A stretch of DNA of 64,000 nucleotides, from contig NC_037093.1 of NCBI RefSeq assembly GCF_002994745.2, positions 14,147,555 to 14,211,554 of the forward strand, given 5' to 3'. The position numbers and the translations under genes were made by a program. Positions 37,574 through 48,000 of the stretch are shown here, one piece after another (the stretch's first letter is position 1; the number at the start of each line of letters is the position of its first letter). The DNA is from Rosa chinensis (taxonomy: Eukaryota; Streptophyta; Magnoliopsida; Rosales; Rosaceae). Below the pieces are notes generated by a model. The model ran no database searches, was not told where the DNA came from, and saw only the letters and a program-made list of their open reading frames with translations.

Positions 37574-38084
37574 CCCAGATCGCCGGCCTCATCATCCTTG
37601 CCATCGATTTCCTCTCTGAGACCTCCATCGAGGCCTTCATCATCAAGATCTTCCGGTCCCTCAACAAAACAGCGTTCGTCCGCGCATTTTTGGATAAGCC
37701 CCATGCCATGGTCTTCAGGTTTGCGAAGACTGAGAGGACCATGAAGTATTTATATTTGAGGAGATTACATCTGTGGCCGAGGTTTCATGTGAAGGTTTCA
37801 AATGAGTTGGATAGGGACGTGCCGGAGGTGGTGGATATTAGGTTCCGATGACCAAGTTCATGGTGGATTCAGAAAACATTTGAAGTCTTGCTTGAAAGAA
37901 ATGAGAAGACGAACAAGGTTGGTGTGAGGACTTGGCTGTCGAAAATGGGCTATTTTCGTTTGAGGAGATTGTGAGGAGGCAATTGGATCCAATTTGGCAT
38001 ACGTTGGGGAAGAACACTAAGCAGCTTGTGTCTGACTCGAAGATTCTCAGGAAGCACTTGGATTACCTTGTTAGGTACACTTGG
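37574..38084 (+). pseudogene. UVH1/RAD1 (XPF-family endonuclease) gene fragment
   Basis: The frame at 37574 reads QIAGLIILAIDFLSETSIEA, then FVRAFLDKPHAMVFRFAKTE, then RTMKYLYLRRLHLWPRF and DVPEVVDIR. It stops at a TGA near 37849. Other frames then continue, with ENGLFSFEEIVRRQLDPIWH and TLGKNTKQLVSDSKI ending LDYLVRY near 38084. This matches the N-terminal helicase-like half of plant UVH1, the XPF subunit of the nucleotide-excision-repair nuclease. The nuclease domain is absent and frames are broken. The matched region runs on with no obvious intron, which would fit an RNA-derived copy or a single donor exon. Confidence 0.85.
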
Positions 38085-38291
38085 CACCCCTCTTTCTGGA
38101 CATTGTCTTTGCTTTCGTTATGCATGGTCAAAGAAGCCACTGGGGAATGGATGACCCACACTTCAATTCTCTGTATCCATTGATCTTAATGGCTACATGC
38201 ATGCAATTATAGATAGTTTCTCACTTGGATAGTTTCTTTGTATTCCATTTTTAATTGACGAAATTTTTATATTTTCTTCTTTTAACTTCGC

Positions 38292-38295
<4 letters not shown>

Positions 38296-38336
<41 letters not shown>
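38296..38336. repeat. (TA)n microsatellite
   Basis: About 40 bp of TA repeats inside the Pack-MULE. Confidence 0.95.
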
Positions 38337-38338
<2 letters not shown>

Positions 38339-38524
38339 CTGATGGTATTATTGACTCTGAACTTCAATTCTTACTTAATAGAGAATTAGATACGTATTTC
38401 TTTCACCCTTATCAGCAAAACTTAATAAGCATTCTTTCATAAATAAATAGTTTATGTCATCTTTTTCAAAATGTAAAAGAGTTGGTAATTATTACTTATG
38501 ATTACTGATCACCAATGGTATTTA

Positions 38525-39092
38525 CTTTAGTTTGAGGGGGCAATAAAGGGTTATTGAGGGGCAATAGAGATTTGTTAAAGGTCTATTGGGGAGCAATACA
38601 CGTCTATTGAGGGGCAATACATGTTTTGAATTAATGTAATTTACTCGTTTTTTTTTCTTTAAACAAAGTTTTATTTGTCTAATTTTAAAAAATAAATGGG
38701 TATTAGGGGACAATAGACATCTATTGGGGGAAATAGACGTCTATTGCCCTCCAATAGACATGCAATAGAAGTCTATTGGGGGGTAATAGACGTTTTGAAT
38801 TGATGTAATCTCCTTGTTTTTTTTTCTGTAATCAAAGTCTTATTTGTCTAAATTTAAGGAGATTAGCTCTCATTGTAGCAACTGAAAGTCCTATTGGGGG
38901 CAATAGACGTCTATTGGGGAGCAATACAAGGCTGATAGTTGTCTATTAGGGGGCAATACACGGCTGATAGTCGTCTATTGGGGGGCAATAGACGTCTATT
39001 GGGGGGCAATACATGGCTGATAGTCGTCTATTGGGGGGAATACATGGCTGATAGTCGTCTATTGGGGGGCAATACACGTCTATTGGGGGCAA
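38525..39092. repeat. Minisatellite with palindromic AGACGTCT core
   Basis: Many imperfect units of about 20-35 bp built from GTCTATTGGGGGGCAATA, often followed by CACGGCTGATAGTC. AGACGTCTATT joins units head to head so that adjacent CAATAGAC and GTCTATTG are inverted. The early part (38525-38790) has more diverged units separated by AT-rich spacers with poly-T. The later part (38890-39092) is a tight array. Confidence 0.88.
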
Positions 39093-39117
39093 AAAAACTT
39101 TTCAGTGAGATTTTCAG

Positions 39118-39436
39118 CAAATTCAGGTGGGCGGCAGCCGGTGACCGGATTCCGGCGAAAGTTGGCCGGAATCCGGCGGCCGGTGACTAGAATCCTGCGG
39201 CCGGTGACGGGCTCCGGCAAAGTCTCCCATGGTTTCTCTCTCTTCTATTTTTTTTCTCTCTCTCTCCCTAAGTAACAAGGGGGTGAGGGTAAAATGGTAT
39301 TAAAAAAAATTAAAAACAAAAAAAAAGGTATTAGGGAAGACTCCCTTAGAGTGTATTGGGTAAGAGAGAATTAAAAAAACTTAATGGGGTAAGTGGGAAA
39401 AAAATCCCTAGAAATGGGGTAAATTGACAAAATCCC
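39118..39436. other. Right arm of Pack-MULE
   Basis: A GC-rich stretch with repeated GGCCGGTGAC / ATCCGGCGG phrases (39128-39215), a CT-rich tract, then the AT-rich right terminal repeat. No coding support. Confidence 0.6.
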
Positions 39437-39445
39437 TTTGTTTTT

Positions 39446-39740
39446 ATCATTGGTGTTATGTTTGCCGCCTTTGTCTTACCCGCTCTTTAGCGTGAGGAGT
39501 TGGGTGATTTGGTTTGTTTTATTTTTGCTTGTGCTGGGAACTTTTGATAAATTGATTATTTTTTGGAATCTTGAATTTTGACTTATTTTTATTTTAAAGA
39601 AGTTATTTTTCGCTATACTTATTTTAATGAGTTTAAGTTTGGCTACATAAAAAAAAAAAAATAAAAACGTTCAAGCTGATAATAATGTGAGCTGACATGA
39701 GCACAATATTGTGCTGATTATAACCTTAAGAGGTTATTGA
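39446..39740. repeat. Second copy of the 31334-31610 segment
   Basis: Right flank of the Pack-MULE. It matches 31344-31610 through TTAGCGTGAGG, GAAGTTATTTTTCGCTAT and GTGAGCTGACATGAGC with moderate divergence. Confidence 0.75.
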
Positions 39741-39756
39741 TCACAAGTCCAATTTT

Positions 39757-40237
39757 TTAAGTGATAACTGGATGCAGTTCATACACTATTTTGCTTTTAA
39801 TTACGGTCCTTTGATCATTTTCATTTACCTTTTCAGGTAAATAGAGGAAACAATTTAAAATCCCCTAATTTTTGCATTTGTTACTCCAAATTTAAACATT
39901 TGAATTTGAATTCAATCTACCTCAAGTATCAAAACAACATATAAAACATTTCCAGCAAAAGAAAACATATCATAGCATTATAACATACATGCATGAAAGG
40001 AAACAACTTGATCACATCATATCACTACCAATGAACCTACCAGTAAGTCAGTAACCCACAATATTTGTAGCAATCCAAAATCACTCTAGATTGAACATTA
40101 CAATTAATCTTGTTTGTACCTAATCTAAAGATAAACTTAACCCATTGACAATGCATGTTGCGTACCTACAATTAAGATACAAGTGATGCACTCTCTTCAA
40201 AAAACCTCCTAAATATCATACCTTTAGTTTTATATAG

Positions 40238-40280
<43 letters not shown>

Positions 40281-40380
40281 AGGTAACGAAAAAAGAGCAA
40301 GGTAGTTGAAACATGGTTCCTAATAAAAAGGTAGGAAAAAAAATCATTATAGCTTGCCTTTACCTTTAAGAAATTAACTT
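39757..40380. repeat. TNL-associated noncoding segment, copy 1
   Basis: From GTGATAACTGGATGCAGTT to about 40200 it matches 42085-42395 plus 43441-43530, and its later part matches 45009-45195. It behaves as intron or flank DNA duplicated with the TNL fragments. A (TA)n run lies at about 40242-40276. Confidence 0.8.
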
Positions 40381-40729
40381 TGTACTAGGTATCAAAATTC
40401 CAGGGCCAAACTGAACTTGATCTCCAAGCTTGATCTCCAAGTAAAAATTCTAGTTGGCTTAAATCACTCACATAATCAAGAACTGCAAGGACCTTTGCAC
40501 GAGAAAGACTATGTATAACATAAGTCGACCCTATGGATGGAGAGTCAACACTCAAATGTTCTTCCTTCAACAGCTTACGAACAAGTTTATTTTGCAAATG
40601 ATATAGTCCATGTTTCTCTGATTCTTCCCTGAAATTTGCTAAGAACACACAAGCACGGAAGTTAGATGAGTTTCAGGGAAATACAACATCATCAAGGGAG
40701 GTCTTACCACAACCAAAGTGTCCAAGCGG
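40381..40729 (-). pseudogene. TIR-NBS-LRR NB-ARC fragment, copy 1
   Basis: The minus strand encodes VFLANFREESEKHGLYHLQN, then KLVRKLLKEEHLSVDSPSIG and AKVLAVLDYVSDLSQLEFLL, the RNBS-A to kinase-2 region of a TNL NB-ARC domain. Kinase-2 reads VLDYV, where the family has VLDDV. The P-loop side is lost where a LINE inserted at 40729/40730. The same segment recurs at 45203-45530. Confidence 0.87.
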
Positions 40730-41587
40730 CTCCCATATTTGGCCTCTTGGGAATCTCCCCATTATGGCCCATGGCACCTGGTTTTATACCAGTCACATGG
40801 ACTCCCCTGCCGGTGAATTGGTTTAAAGCAAATTCATATGGCTCTTTTCGTGATTCTAATCATGCTGGCTATGGTGGTATTTTTAGAAACAGTGATGCAG
40901 CATTCTTAGGTGCCTTCTCTTGTAAAGCGGTAGTGCCATGGGCCATTGACACTGAGTTGTTGGCAGTAATGGAGGTTGTTAAAGTGGCCCGTGAATGCAA
41001 CTGGTTTCCTCTATGGTTAGAGACAGATTCAATGTTGGTTATGCATTATTTTACACACCCATCCATGGTGCCTTGGCGTCTTCGCACAAGGTGGAAAAAT
41101 TGTGTAGCTTCTGTTAGCCAACTGCAGGTGTACATCTCTCATATTTATAGAGCAGGGAATCGAGTCGCTGACAAGCTGGCTAATTTTGGTGCCATGAATG
41201 ATAGTCCAACTTGGTGGGATTCTATTCCGCAATTCTTGCTTAGTGCTTTTGGTCATGACTATTCAGGTCGGACGGATTACCGATTTCTCTAGTTGGTTTG
41301 GGTTGTTGGTTTTGGTTCTCTTGTTCATGACAGTCTGTGGTAAGTTTTTATTTTCTTGTGATCTTTATTGGTTTTTTAGACAGTGTTTACATGGGCTCCA
41401 TTTTGGAGTTCCAACTTGTACTTTTCCTTTTCAGCGGCTTGCTTTTTTGTGTACAAAGCTCGGGGTTCAGGTTGTTATGTCACCCCCCCCCCTCGGTTGC
41501 TTATCCTTTCCTTAATAATTAGATCCCGGTGTGGGGCTGAGCCTCCCAACTTAGCTGGGTTCCAAACCAATTTAAAAAAGAAAAAAA
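40730..41587 (+). mobile_element. 5'-truncated L1 LINE, RNase H and poly-A end
   Basis: The open frame 40666-41292 carries an RVT_3-type RNase H: VNWFKANSYGSFRDSN (first catalytic Asp replaced by Tyr), ELLAVMEVV, WLETDSMLV and YRAGNRVADKLANFG. A 3' untranslated region with GGGCTGAGCCTCCCAACTTA and an A-rich tail ends at about 41587. It is flanked by AAGCGG (40724-40729) and AAGTGG (41588-41593), probably the target duplication. The uninserted relative at 45520-45540 runs straight through. Confidence 0.88.
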
Positions 41588-41756
41588 AAGTGGAGAGATG
41601 TTGTGGCAACAACAGTCAAAATTTCTGGGTTTTATTCACAATAAAATATCAGGTATTTAACTTTGTAACTTCATTTTGCAGTAACTTCATTTGATTGATT
41701 CATATAAGAATAGTAATCTCGCTAAATGCTAACTCTTTGATTTTTATCTTGATCCA

Positions 41757-41946
41757 ATATACCAGGCATGAGTAAGAACTAGTGGGGGCAATTGTCGAGG
41801 ATATTTTGATGAAATAGAATCGGAACTTGTCATATGAGGCAAAGGGCCCATTTGGGATAGAAAACCACATTCATCAAGTTGAGTTGTTCTTATGCATTCC
41901 TGCACAAGATGTTTGCTTTTACATAGTAGGTACTTTGGGTATGGGT
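41757..41946 (+). pseudogene. TNL linker exon and P-loop start
   Basis: After an AG acceptor (ATATACCAG), the plus strand reads RHE*ELVGAIVEDILMK*NR, then KGPFGIENHIHQVELFLCI and FYIVGTLGMGGI. This is the TIR-to-NB-ARC linker and the P-loop start of a TNL. It contains two stops and breaks just before the GKTT of the P-loop. Confidence 0.82.
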
Positions 41947-42060
41947 GGAATCCAAAAGCAATTGATTGAAAGAGTTGATGAGCTTTAGAAACATACAACT
42001 CGCTCACCTTGTATACATGATCTTCATGCACTATTTTCTTCAGTAGGCGACTATTTCTTG
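41947..42060 (-). pseudogene. TNL NB-ARC RNBS-D fragment, opposite strand
   Basis: The minus strand reads IVHEDHVYKVSELYVSKAHQ then LFQSIAFG, the region after GxP where NB-ARC continues to helices around LF..AF. It abuts the plus-strand P-loop fragment in inverted orientation, so the junction near 41947 marks a rearrangement. Confidence 0.7.
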
Positions 42061-42084
42061 TTGTTATAATAAGATTCCAAGTCC

Positions 42085-42395
42085 AATTTGTTAGGTGATA
42101 ACTGGATGCAGTTTATCCACTTTTTTGCTTTTAATTGGGGTCCTTAATTTGACTATTTTTCATTTGTCAATTTTACCTTGCAGGTAAATAAAGAAAACAA
42201 ATCAAAATCCCCTAATTTTTACATTTGTTACGCCAAATATAATCCTTTGTATTTGAATTCAATCTACCTAAAGTATCAAAACAACATGTAAAACATTTTC
42301 AGCAAAAGAAAACATATCACAACATTATAACATACATACATTAAAGGAAACAACTTGATCACATCATATCACTACCAATGAACCTACCGGTAAGT
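42085..42395. repeat. TNL-associated noncoding segment, copy 2
   Basis: Matches 39757-40050. It ends in ATGAACCTACCGGTAAGT, the left target duplication of the inserted retroposon, and continues at 43441. Confidence 0.85.
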
Positions 42396-43440
42396 AATTA
42401 AATCCCTGCTAAGTCAGTTTATACAAAAAGAGGCTCTACAAAACCCTAAATCGCTTTTGGTTTAGGGTTGCAACTTTTCTTCTTGTCCAGCGGCGTGCTT
42501 TGGCGGCGTTGGCTAGCCTCGCCTGCTCGACGCGACTGCCGGACGGGAATTTGAAAACTAGTGGTCCGGTAGTTTCTTGGAGAGGAATTACGGCTCTAGT
42601 CCGGCGCTGGATGGTTTTGGCGACGAGCACCGGCAGACATCTTGGGCTCAGTGGGCGGAGGGGCAACTCGGGTTGAGGGGCGATGAGGCACCTCCTAGAT
42701 CTCCATGATCGGCAGCGTGGTGGCGGGGTTGGACGGTGGCAGCGAGGTTCGGATCGGGCTGCTTTGGACTGGTTTTGATGTGGTTCAGTCCGGCTTCAAC
42801 CTGGTTTCAGGCAGCGAGGCTGGGGCTTGCGGTGCGGCAGCGAGGCTGGAGTCAGTGGCAGTAGCGAGGGCTGGTGCCGATTGCTGTGGCGGGATCTGGT
42901 TTTCAGGTGGCAGCGGTCGTCCATTGGAGACTGCAAATGGATGATGGGCTTGGGTCAAGGTTTCATTGTTTGGGCCTGAGCTGGGGTCTTCTTCTTGGGC
43001 TGTTGGGCTGTGATTTTGGGTTAGGTTGTTTGACCTAGACCCTATTTATTTTGTTTAGTCAGTTTTGTTTCAATAATTCCCTATTTTCAGGGACAGTCTA
43101 GGCACTTGTCTGCATCTAGCTTTAGCTATTGGTTTTGGTCTTGTCGACTTAATTCTCAGTGTCTCTAGTTGTACACCAATTGAGGTCTTTAGGCGACTAG
43201 ATTACTGGGTCATAGTTAGGTTGGGAGGGCTGGATCCTTCTAGCGCCTCCGGCGTAGTACCAAAGGGGGATCTTATTATATTTCTACATATGTCATTGTA
43301 CAATGAGTAGGCCTATTTCTATGTACCACTGTGGGTACTACCACTACCTTCTTGTTTGTCTGATGGCAGCGGAAGGGTATGTAACGGCTTATTATGGCTT
43401 ATGAATATATTTTCTTGCTCACGAGCACTTCAAAAAAAAA
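42396..43440 (+). mobile_element. 1-kb poly-A retroposon with 18-bp target duplication
   Basis: Flanked by ATGAACCTACCGGTAAGT (42378-42395) and ATGAACCTACCAATAAGT (43441-43458), 16 of 18 identical. It ends in poly-A. Its interior is GC-rich (42470-42930, many GGCAGCG/GGTGGC phrases). Its last 320 bp match the element at 26995-27339. Target-site length and poly-A indicate LINE-driven retroposition. No complete protein. Confidence 0.87.
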
Positions 43441-43458
43441 ATGAACCTACCAATAAGT

Positions 43459-45008
43459 CAGCAATCCACAATATTTATAGCAATCCAAAATCACTCTAGA
43501 TTGAACTTTACCATTAATCTAATTAAGACGCCAATGATTGCACTAGACTAGTTAAACAATTAAGGCGCCAATGATTTGATCTTTTACATAATATAGGTAC
43601 CATTCACGTCTGCACAAATTCATCAAATTATGGTGATATGGTAACGTATATGCAATTTATTTTCATGTCATATAAGTTTGAGTTGGTGATTGATAATTGT
43701 TGTGGTTGTGCAATTATGGGGTTAGTAATTCACTCCGAGTTTCCTGCGTGGCTGTCCTATAATGTAGTATGTAGAGACACCTAAAGCACTCTAAAGGAAA
43801 GATTATCTCTTAAAATGATATTGGAGATGCCTTCATGACAAGGTTTTAAATTGTTGTTATAACCATAGTCATAATAATGAAATGCATGATAAAAATTTTG
43901 GATATAGACCCTCGTACATCTAAGCACACAATTATAAATTATGCAGTAAGTGCTGCTATTCAAAATACTTGATATGAACTCAATGTGAATTCCAAACTAC
44001 TAATCAAAGATCATTATATCTGTTAACTAGTCTAGTGCAATCATAAGTTTCATTGTAATCAAATTGTTCCTTAAACTTTCACCTTTACAAACAATCATTC
44101 ACATTGATCTCAATTTTTCCTTATCAAGCTACTTAAGTCCCAAACCAATTACAACATCCAATAAACTCCAACACATAACAGTATCTTCCATTGTGGTACC
44201 TATGACCATATATATATATAGACACACACACACTTTTTTTTTGTGGTCAACATACATCTATATATATACCTAGTTTAGCAAAAGAAAATTAGAAAAGCGA
44301 GGCTTCGATTTCAAGATTAGGAATACACCTCGCTTTCAAAGCTCCACTTCCTAAGAAAACTCGGAATTTTCTGAACACAAAAGAGAAAAAAACCGACCAC
44401 AAAAATTAAAGGGAAAAGGGACCTATGAATCAATGATAACTTATTGAAGTCATACTTGAGGTTGCAGTGGTCCAGGGCAAAAACCCAGAACTATAAGCAC
44501 CCCCTTTGGGTGAAATATTAGGACTTCGTGTTTGCACGATCTGTTACATAATATAGCTACCATTCACGTGTGCACAACAAATTATGGTGATATAGTAACG
44601 TACATGAAATTTATTTTCATGTCATATAAGTTTGAGTTGGTGACTGATATTTGTTGTGGTTGTGCAATTATGGGGTTAGCAATTCAGTCCGGGTTTCTTG
44701 GGCGGCTACCCTATAGTGTAGTAGATTTGGAGGGAAAATGCGAGCCGAGCCAAAATGGAGTGAATTTTTTTTTTTCTTTTCTTTTTTCCTGCAAAGAAGA
44801 GATTAAAGTGAAAATATGAAAGGATGATCCGATGATCCATTATAGTAATCCCAACATGTGGATTTGTAATTACTAGAAGACAAGGTGGATTGGAGAGAAA
44901 TTTTGTTTTGTCTAGTTGTTATTACCTGATATGTATTCCTAATAGTCCAAAGTTATTTATTCATACTTTACAAGAAATAAACAAGTAATTAGTTTTTGAG
45001 CTTAGCAA
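43459..45008. repeat. TNL-associated flank with an internal 200-bp duplication
   Basis: The first 70 bp continue copy 2 of the duplicated noncoding segment. A block of about 200 bp beginning TACATAATATAG and running through CATATAAGTTTGAGTTGGTG, GTTGTGCAATTATGGGGTTA and a CCTATA.TGTAGTA end occurs at 43585-43775 and 44545-44735. Its coding status is unknown. Confidence 0.75.
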
Positions 45009-45202
45009 CCTACCAGTAAGTCAGCAACCCACAATATTTATAGCAATCCAAAATCACTCAAGATTGAACTTTACCATTAAGCTAATTGTACCTAATCTAA
45101 AGGTAATCTTAACTCATTGGCATTGTAGTCTGTGTACCTACAATTAAGATACAAGTGATGCACACCCTTCAAAAAACCTCATAAATATCATACCTTCACA
45201 GG
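45009..45202. repeat. TNL-associated noncoding segment, copy 3
   Basis: Matches 40035-40210 (CCTACCAGTAAGTCAGCAAC, then AATTAAGATACAAGTGATGC) and leads into the NB-ARC fragment, as copy 1 does. Confidence 0.85.
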
Positions 45203-45530
45203 GTATCAAAATTCCATGGCCAAACTGAACTTGATCTCCAAGTAAAAATTCTAATTGGCTTAAATCACTCACATAATCAAGAACTGCAAGGACCTTTGTA
45301 TGAGAAAGCCTATATATAACATAGGTCGACCCTATGGATGGAGAGTCAGCACTCAAATGTTCTTCCTTTAACAGCTTACGAACAAGTTTATTTCGCAAAT
45401 GATATAGTCCATGTTTCTTTGATTCTTCCCTGAAATTTGCTAAAAACACACAAGCACAGAATTTAGATGAGTTTCGGTGAAATACAACATTAGCAAGGGT
45501 GGTCTTACCACATCCAAGGTGTCTAAGTGG
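45203..45530 (-). pseudogene. TIR-NBS-LRR NB-ARC fragment, copy 2
   Basis: The minus strand reads GCGKTTLANVVFHRNSSKF, then CVFLANFREESKKHGLYHLR and VLAVLDYVSDLSQLEFLLGD, from the P-loop through kinase-2. A GxGKTT core remains, but the preceding exon is replaced by unrelated residues. Kinase-2 again has Tyr in place of the second Asp (VLDYV), so this change predates the duplication of the two copies. It is preceded by intron-like DNA shared with copy 1. Confidence 0.87.
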
Positions 45531-45758
45531 AGGGATGCTGTGACAACAGGAGCCAATGTTTATGGGTTTCATTCACAATCACAAAATATTAGGTATTTAA
45601 CTTTGTAACTTCATTTTGCAGTAGTTTATACGAGTTACAATTTGATTGATTCATAGAAGAATAGTAATCTCGCTACATGCTAACTCTTTGATTTTTATCT
45701 TCATCCATATATACCAGGCATGAGTATGAACTAGTGGAGGCAATTGTTGAGGATATTT
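45531..45758 (+). pseudogene. TNL intron and linker exon start, copy 2
   Basis: Matches 41591-41808. After an ATATACCAG acceptor the plus strand reads RHEYELVEAIVEDIL at about 45716-45760, without the stop of copy 1, and is cut by the gypsy LTR. Confidence 0.8.
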
Positions 45759-46697
45759 TGTAACACCCCAAACCCGAATTGGAAAATTACCAGAATTTCA
45801 ACAAGTTTACCCTTGATCAGGGGAATTTAACAGAGCCATTGCTCTTGCATATCGCCTTCTAGTTGAAAAGGAGGGAGTGTGTACCTCAACGTTTCCTCAT
45901 CAAACCATGGCTTAGCTGATGAGTTATTCACGAGAATCAAACATAGTGATGCCAGTCTTGGTGTGATCTGTGTCAACGACAAGAAAGAGCAAGTAAAGAT
46001 GAAATTCGCATGGTTTAGCGAAATTTACGTGAATCTTCGCTTCACGAAGCTGTGATCGGATTGATAATTAATATCGAATCCTATGTCTTGCTATGTTATT
46101 TACTGGTGATGTAAAGAAAGCAGAAAGCTTCCTACAAATTGCAAGAGAAGAGAGAGAGGGGAATTTCTCTAGGTTCCCGAGAGACCGAGTCTTTCGATCT
46201 CCCTCTTTTTCTTTTCTCCTTCCTCTACCCATGATAATAATCAGAGAGATTAGGAGTATTGGTTTTTGGGCGGCGTCGATGAGTCAGTGAGTGGATAGAG
46301 ATGAGACTGTGCGTGTGTTCACGAAGCCAGAAGAAGCTTCTCCCCCTTTCCTTAGTTGGTCTAAACTTAAATATACTTAATTTCAATGGTCAATATTAAG
46401 CGGTGATAGACAACGATCCAGATTCAACCACTTAAATTCCCTTTATTTCAAATAAATTTTAATAATAAATAGCTTGAGTATCCGAAAAATTTCATGTAAA
46501 TTTCCACAGACTCATCTCGATAGGAACTTTAATACCAACTTACCCAGTCCTCAAATTGGACATCATCACTCCTGAAAATTTCAGAAATTTTTTTGTCCTA
46601 GGCACCCTTAAATAATTATCGAGATAATAAAATTAATCTCAAAAATTTCATCTTAACTAATCATATAGTTTGTGTCACAAATTTACAGGGTATTACA
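45759..46697 (-). mobile_element. Ty3/gypsy-type LTR (3' LTR on minus strand)
   Basis: A 939-bp LTR bounded by TGTAACACCCC and GGGTATTACA. Next to it (46698-46730) lies a polypurine tract (AACGGGGGGAGTT on the minus strand). Just before that is the typical pol end KFRGRNF followed by a stop, read on the minus strand. This is characteristic of chromovirus-type gypsy elements. It interrupts the TNL linker exon. The second LTR was not found in the window. Confidence 0.82.
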
Positions 46698-48000
46698 AAC
46701 TCCCCCCGTTTAGAAATTTCGTCCTCGAAATTTATCATAATAGTTGGCCATTAATTGCCTCAAAGCGTCGATCATTTCTGGTTAAAGCTCGTAAACTGAA
46801 GGTAACAAAAGGAGTTGTGCTTTGGATAGGCATGAAATCAATTCCAAAGCCCGATTCAAAACATTAAGCCCTTTCCCGTAGAAACACGTGGGAAGGTCCG
46901 CTACACGTGTGGAAGGAAGCCCCGGGATAAAACACGTGGGAAGGTCCACCCGCTCTTCTCCACGACCACTCCCTAGTTCCTTAGGATGCTAAAACTACAT
47001 CATTATACGACACAAACATTATATGCCATTATCTTATTCTGTGTCGTTCATGCGGTACAGAGCATGACATCTCCTAAAGACCTAAACATAGCCTAATTTC
47101 ACACTAGTGGCGAAAGGAGCAAACTCTGGGTCATAATTCAAAACGCAACTGGATATTAGAATTGCATTTTGTTCCTTTGAAAATTAATAGTTGGATATGC
47201 ATTTTACCACAGAACTCCGGGTTGCCATAAGCAACCATTGTTCTCATACCATTTACTGGCAATTACATTCATAAAAACTACCACTAAATATGGATCATCT
47301 TCAGCTACTTTACACAAAGCCTTAGGCATATTTAGAAGCTATGAAACTGCTCAAGGAGCCAACTCAAATAATCAACATATTTAATCACACTTATTATTGT
47401 AACACTGACCATATCTTCATGGTATCATTTTCCATTATGCCAAACACAGCTAACAGATCCAATAGATTCATCAAAACTGAAAATAATTGAGTTGTCCATT
47501 GCATTCTTTGGTTTTTCTCACAATTACCTTTTCTTTCATATCAGAACGCATCATCATCTTTGATAATTATTTGATCCAAATAGCCAAGTCCAATGTGTAT
47601 ATCGAGTTTGGCCATTGGCAACATTCATTCATCATGCTTCTTTTGAATTTGTCAAATAACAATCTCTTTCTTTACTCTTTTTCCCGGTTAGAGCCCATTG
47701 CTAGCATTAAGGCCACCGAGCACACCCCGTACCAAGCGGATTCCCGATTGGGTTTTGGGTCTTTCACCCTAGGGAGGCACAATCCATACTTAATTATCCG
47801 CTCGAATCCACGAGCCCCAATAGGGTTTAGGGTCTTTCACCCAAGGGAACTCGATCCCTCCTTATTTATATCCCGGGCCTAACCGGATCAAATCCATTAG
47901 AGCTCCAATCATTCTTTACATTCAATTGGATTCTGCCATTGTTCTCAAACTCATTTGATATCAAGGTATAATTGAATAAAAGAACATATTTACAACTGTA
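46698..48000 (-). mobile_element. Internal remnant of the gypsy element, mostly noncoding
   Basis: Beyond the last seven pol residues no gag or pol motifs could be read. A direct repeat of AAACACGTGGGAAGGTCC occurs near 46883 and 46930. A duplicated phrase GGGTCTTTCACCC occurs at about 47758 and 47830. The right border is unknown. Confidence 0.5.

Larger units (their letters stand above)
37313..39436. mobile_element. Pack-MULE (Mutator-like, non-autonomous)
   Basis: An exact 9-bp target duplication TTTGTTTTT flanks it (37304-37312 and 39437-39445), the Mutator signature. Its ends are degenerate terminal repeats starting GGGTTCTTGAC and GGGATTTTGTC. Both have CCCACTTAC exactly 40 bases in from the end, followed by a CCCCAT-type block. 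No transposase. The cargo is a UVH1/XPF gene fragment, a TA run and a minisatellite. A related unoccupied sequence exists at 31334. Confidence 0.82.

Noticed and set aside
38525..39092. CRISPR-like regular repeats
   Set aside because: The units are variable in length, directly adjacent and inverted, with no unique spacers, in a plant transposon. It is a minisatellite.
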